Origin: Oasisia sp. SBJ-2009
Lineage: Eukaryota > Annelida > Polychaeta > Sabellida > Siboglinidae
DNA: 64,000 bases
Direction: 5' to 3'
NCBI GenBank assembly: GCA_964017155.1
Contig: OZ024863.1
Location: 38,742,038 to 38,806,037, forward strand
The notes under the pieces were generated by a model. It saw only the letters and a list, made by a program, of their open reading frames with translations, was not told the origin of the DNA and did no database searches. Made by a program: the position numbers and the translations under genes. Below, in pieces: positions 62,377-64,000 of the stretch; position 1 is the first letter of the stretch; every line of letters starts with the position of its first letter.

Positions 62377-63734
62377 CTGCAACAAAACATGGCTGTTTGT
62401 AATAATTACACATTAACGGGTAGCTCCAAACTTTCATAATGTCTACCAGTAGTCTTTAATCAAATCACCACCCACCAGGCCACCACCATCAGTAAGTGGC
62501 GTATGATTAGAGGGGCAAGCAGTAGACAATAGTGTACCACATCTGTCTGGCCTGCTGGTGCTTTTGAGTTCAATACCCAGACCAGGCAGGCGTGACATAT
62601 GACATATATCTGGTGTGAAAACCTGGCTCTCAACATTGGGAACTGTGTATTCCCCATGTTTTGGAGATCACATTAATGTTGATCCTGTCTCAACTCTCAA
62701 TTTTAGATTGTGTTTGTCATCCTCAGCCATTGAGGACAACAAACACCCTGGCAGTGACCACTCTCAGTGCCAGTACAAAAAGGTTGGATTGGCGATAATG
62801 TTCTGAAAAAGGTTCACTATGTAAGACCATAATCCTGTAACCACAATACAAACTAGTCAATTAATAGAACACTGCTGAGCACTGGAAACAACCGGAACAA
62901 GGACTGAACATTTTTATATATTTAAATGTGCCATGTGCTTGGTGATGAAAGTTATGAAACCAGCATTCACCAATACATACGCTGTACTTATTTAACATTG
63001 GATTATGCAAACTTATGCAACCATCCATAACATCAACACTGATATTTACTGTGATTACACAATGCATTACTATTCTGACACTCACCTGTTGTGGATTCAG
63101 CTGGCCCAGCATCAGCTTCACCAGGTCATCATCACTAGTTGTGATCGTTACATCACCTTTACCTGAAAATGCCAGTAATCTGTCACTACAAGTTTGCAGT
63201 GGTTCCTTTATTACAGGGAAATTAATACCATGTATAATATTATAATAAGTGTGTGTGTGTGTGTGTGCATGCGTGCGTGTATGTGTACACATATATACCC
63301 ATGGGTAAGTTGACAAATTCTGTCACGAAGCAAGCCATTGGCTATAGCAATATAGATTACACTAGCTGGTTAACTATGCTTTGAAACAATGTAAACAAAT
63401 TTCTACAAGAGGTCAGATACAAAACAATGCAAAATATGATGTGGCGTTGTTATTGTGGATGTGATCTCATTCAATCTAATCAAATATGGACACTTCATTA
63501 CTGTAGTTAACCAGTCTGTGCAAAACAAATATACACAAAGTTACAACCACCAGAAGTACCCGATTGAGTCATATATGAACTGAATACATTTCAACGGTTC
63601 TACTGACCAGATGGATCATGTTTGACAGAGCCTGTGCCATTCTTCATGTCAACCACCCACACTGCTTTGTCACCGTCATTCAGCACTTTGAAGCAGAATA
63701 CGCCATTCACCTTCTTCACAAGGTTAGCCCCATT
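62281..63734 (-). CDS. SCP2 sterol-carrier domain protein, last three coding exons
   Basis: Exons 63608-63734, 63086-63162 and 62281-62376 join in frame to 99 codons plus TAA. They encode most of an SCP2 domain: NLVKKVNGVFCFKVL, AVWVVDMKNGTGSV, DVTITTSDDDLVKLMLGQLN, then AFMQGKLKLSGNVGLAMKL. The C-terminus is GQSKL, a perfect PTS1 peroxisome import signal. SCP2 domains bind lipids such as fatty acyl-CoA and sterols and occur in SCP2 thiolase, HSD17B4 and HSDL2. The VWVVD-x-KNG-x-GSV and GNVGLAMKL blocks look closest to SCP2 itself; VKKVN also recalls HSD17B4. The 5' exons, which would decide, lie right of the window. It converges with ANKRD13C. Confidence 0.88.
62510..62800 (+). repeat. tRNA-headed SINE, copy 2
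   Basis: The head has a B-box-like GAGTTCAATACCC. The body shares CCTGGCTCTCAACATTGGG, GTCTCAA and CACCCTGGCAGTGACCA with the SINE at 46,435-46,670. It lies in the last intron of the SCP2-domain gene, in the opposite orientation to the gene. Confidence 0.65.
63086..63162 (-). CDS. SCP2-domain gene exon (second from end)
   Basis: Codes GKGDVTITTSDDDLVKLMLG and QLNPQQ. Acceptor TTTTCAG, donor GTGAGT. Confidence 0.9.
63608..63734 (-). CDS. SCP2-domain gene exon (third from end)
   Basis: Codes NGANLVKKVNGVFCFKVLND, then WVVDMKNGTGSVKHDPS. Acceptor TTTGTAG, donor GTCAGT; phase 0 start, one base left over. Confidence 0.9.
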
Positions 63735-64000
63735 CTACAAACACACAGGATCTTTTGATTAAGTACCATGCACATTGTGATCAGGCTCCCATATATCTGG
63801 CTCCAGCAACAAATAAGTAATTACAAAACATGAAGAAGAAAAAATGTAACGGATAAGAAGTAACTTTGCGAGGAAAACAAAACAAAAAATAATGTATTTT
63901 AAAATAATAAATACAAACATCTGTTTAACATTGACTATTGGCTTCAACATCAAAAATGTTAAAACCAAATATGTGTATTTATTAAACATGTTTTCATCCT

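Noticed and set aside
62861..63316. 151-codon minus-strand frame overlapping the middle SCP2 exon
   Set aside because: Only the 77-base exon inside it is conserved; the rest runs into intron and a TG microsatellite.

Overview
The window reads as animal nuclear DNA. It has intron-split genes with GT-AG junctions, very little coding sequence per kilobase, many microsatellites and minisatellites, and a dense load of mixed transposons (DIRS/Ngaro-type, CR1/Jockey and L2-type LINEs, gypsy remnants, MITEs, a hAT derivative and tRNA-headed SINEs). The two best conserved genes are clearly metazoan. The receptor, the SINEs and the retroelement mix suggest an invertebrate, most likely a lophotrochozoan such as a mollusc; that placement is an inference.

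Layout. (1) 1-2,241: a 15-bp minisatellite. (2) 2,698-26,875, minus strand: thirteen coding-exon positions of a secreted or membrane class I cytokine receptor of the gp130/LIFR/Domeless type (signal peptide, Ig-like domain, two-domain cytokine-binding module, further fibronectin III domains). The 3' end (transmembrane and cytoplasmic parts) lies left of the window. Its introns hold a 6.6-kb DIRS/Ngaro-like retrotransposon (3,111-9,723), a T2/Kolobok-like MITE, a 2.2-kb 35-bp minisatellite and SINEs. (3) About 28-45.2 kb: an intergenic region made largely of nested mobile elements. (4) 45,874-57,721, plus strand: a complete 13-exon ANKRD13C orthologue (436 codons). (5) 62,281-63,734, minus strand: the last three coding exons of an SCP2-domain protein ending in the peroxisomal signal SKL. 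It converges tail-to-tail with ANKRD13C.

The three genes show no functional link. The most interesting biology is in the receptor. Two neighbouring exons (23,031-23,236 and 22,272-22,456) are diverged duplicates with identical splice phases and lengths of 3n+2, so only one can be used per transcript. They encode alternative, cysteine-rich second halves of the first cytokine-binding domain, the signature of mutually exclusive splicing in a cytokine receptor. Other notable points are an unexpected 54-nt in-frame cassette exon and a GC-AG intron in ANKRD13C, the split-direct-repeat element without a recombinase gene, several exactly bounded nested insertions, and three short near-perfect palindromes within about 6 kb.
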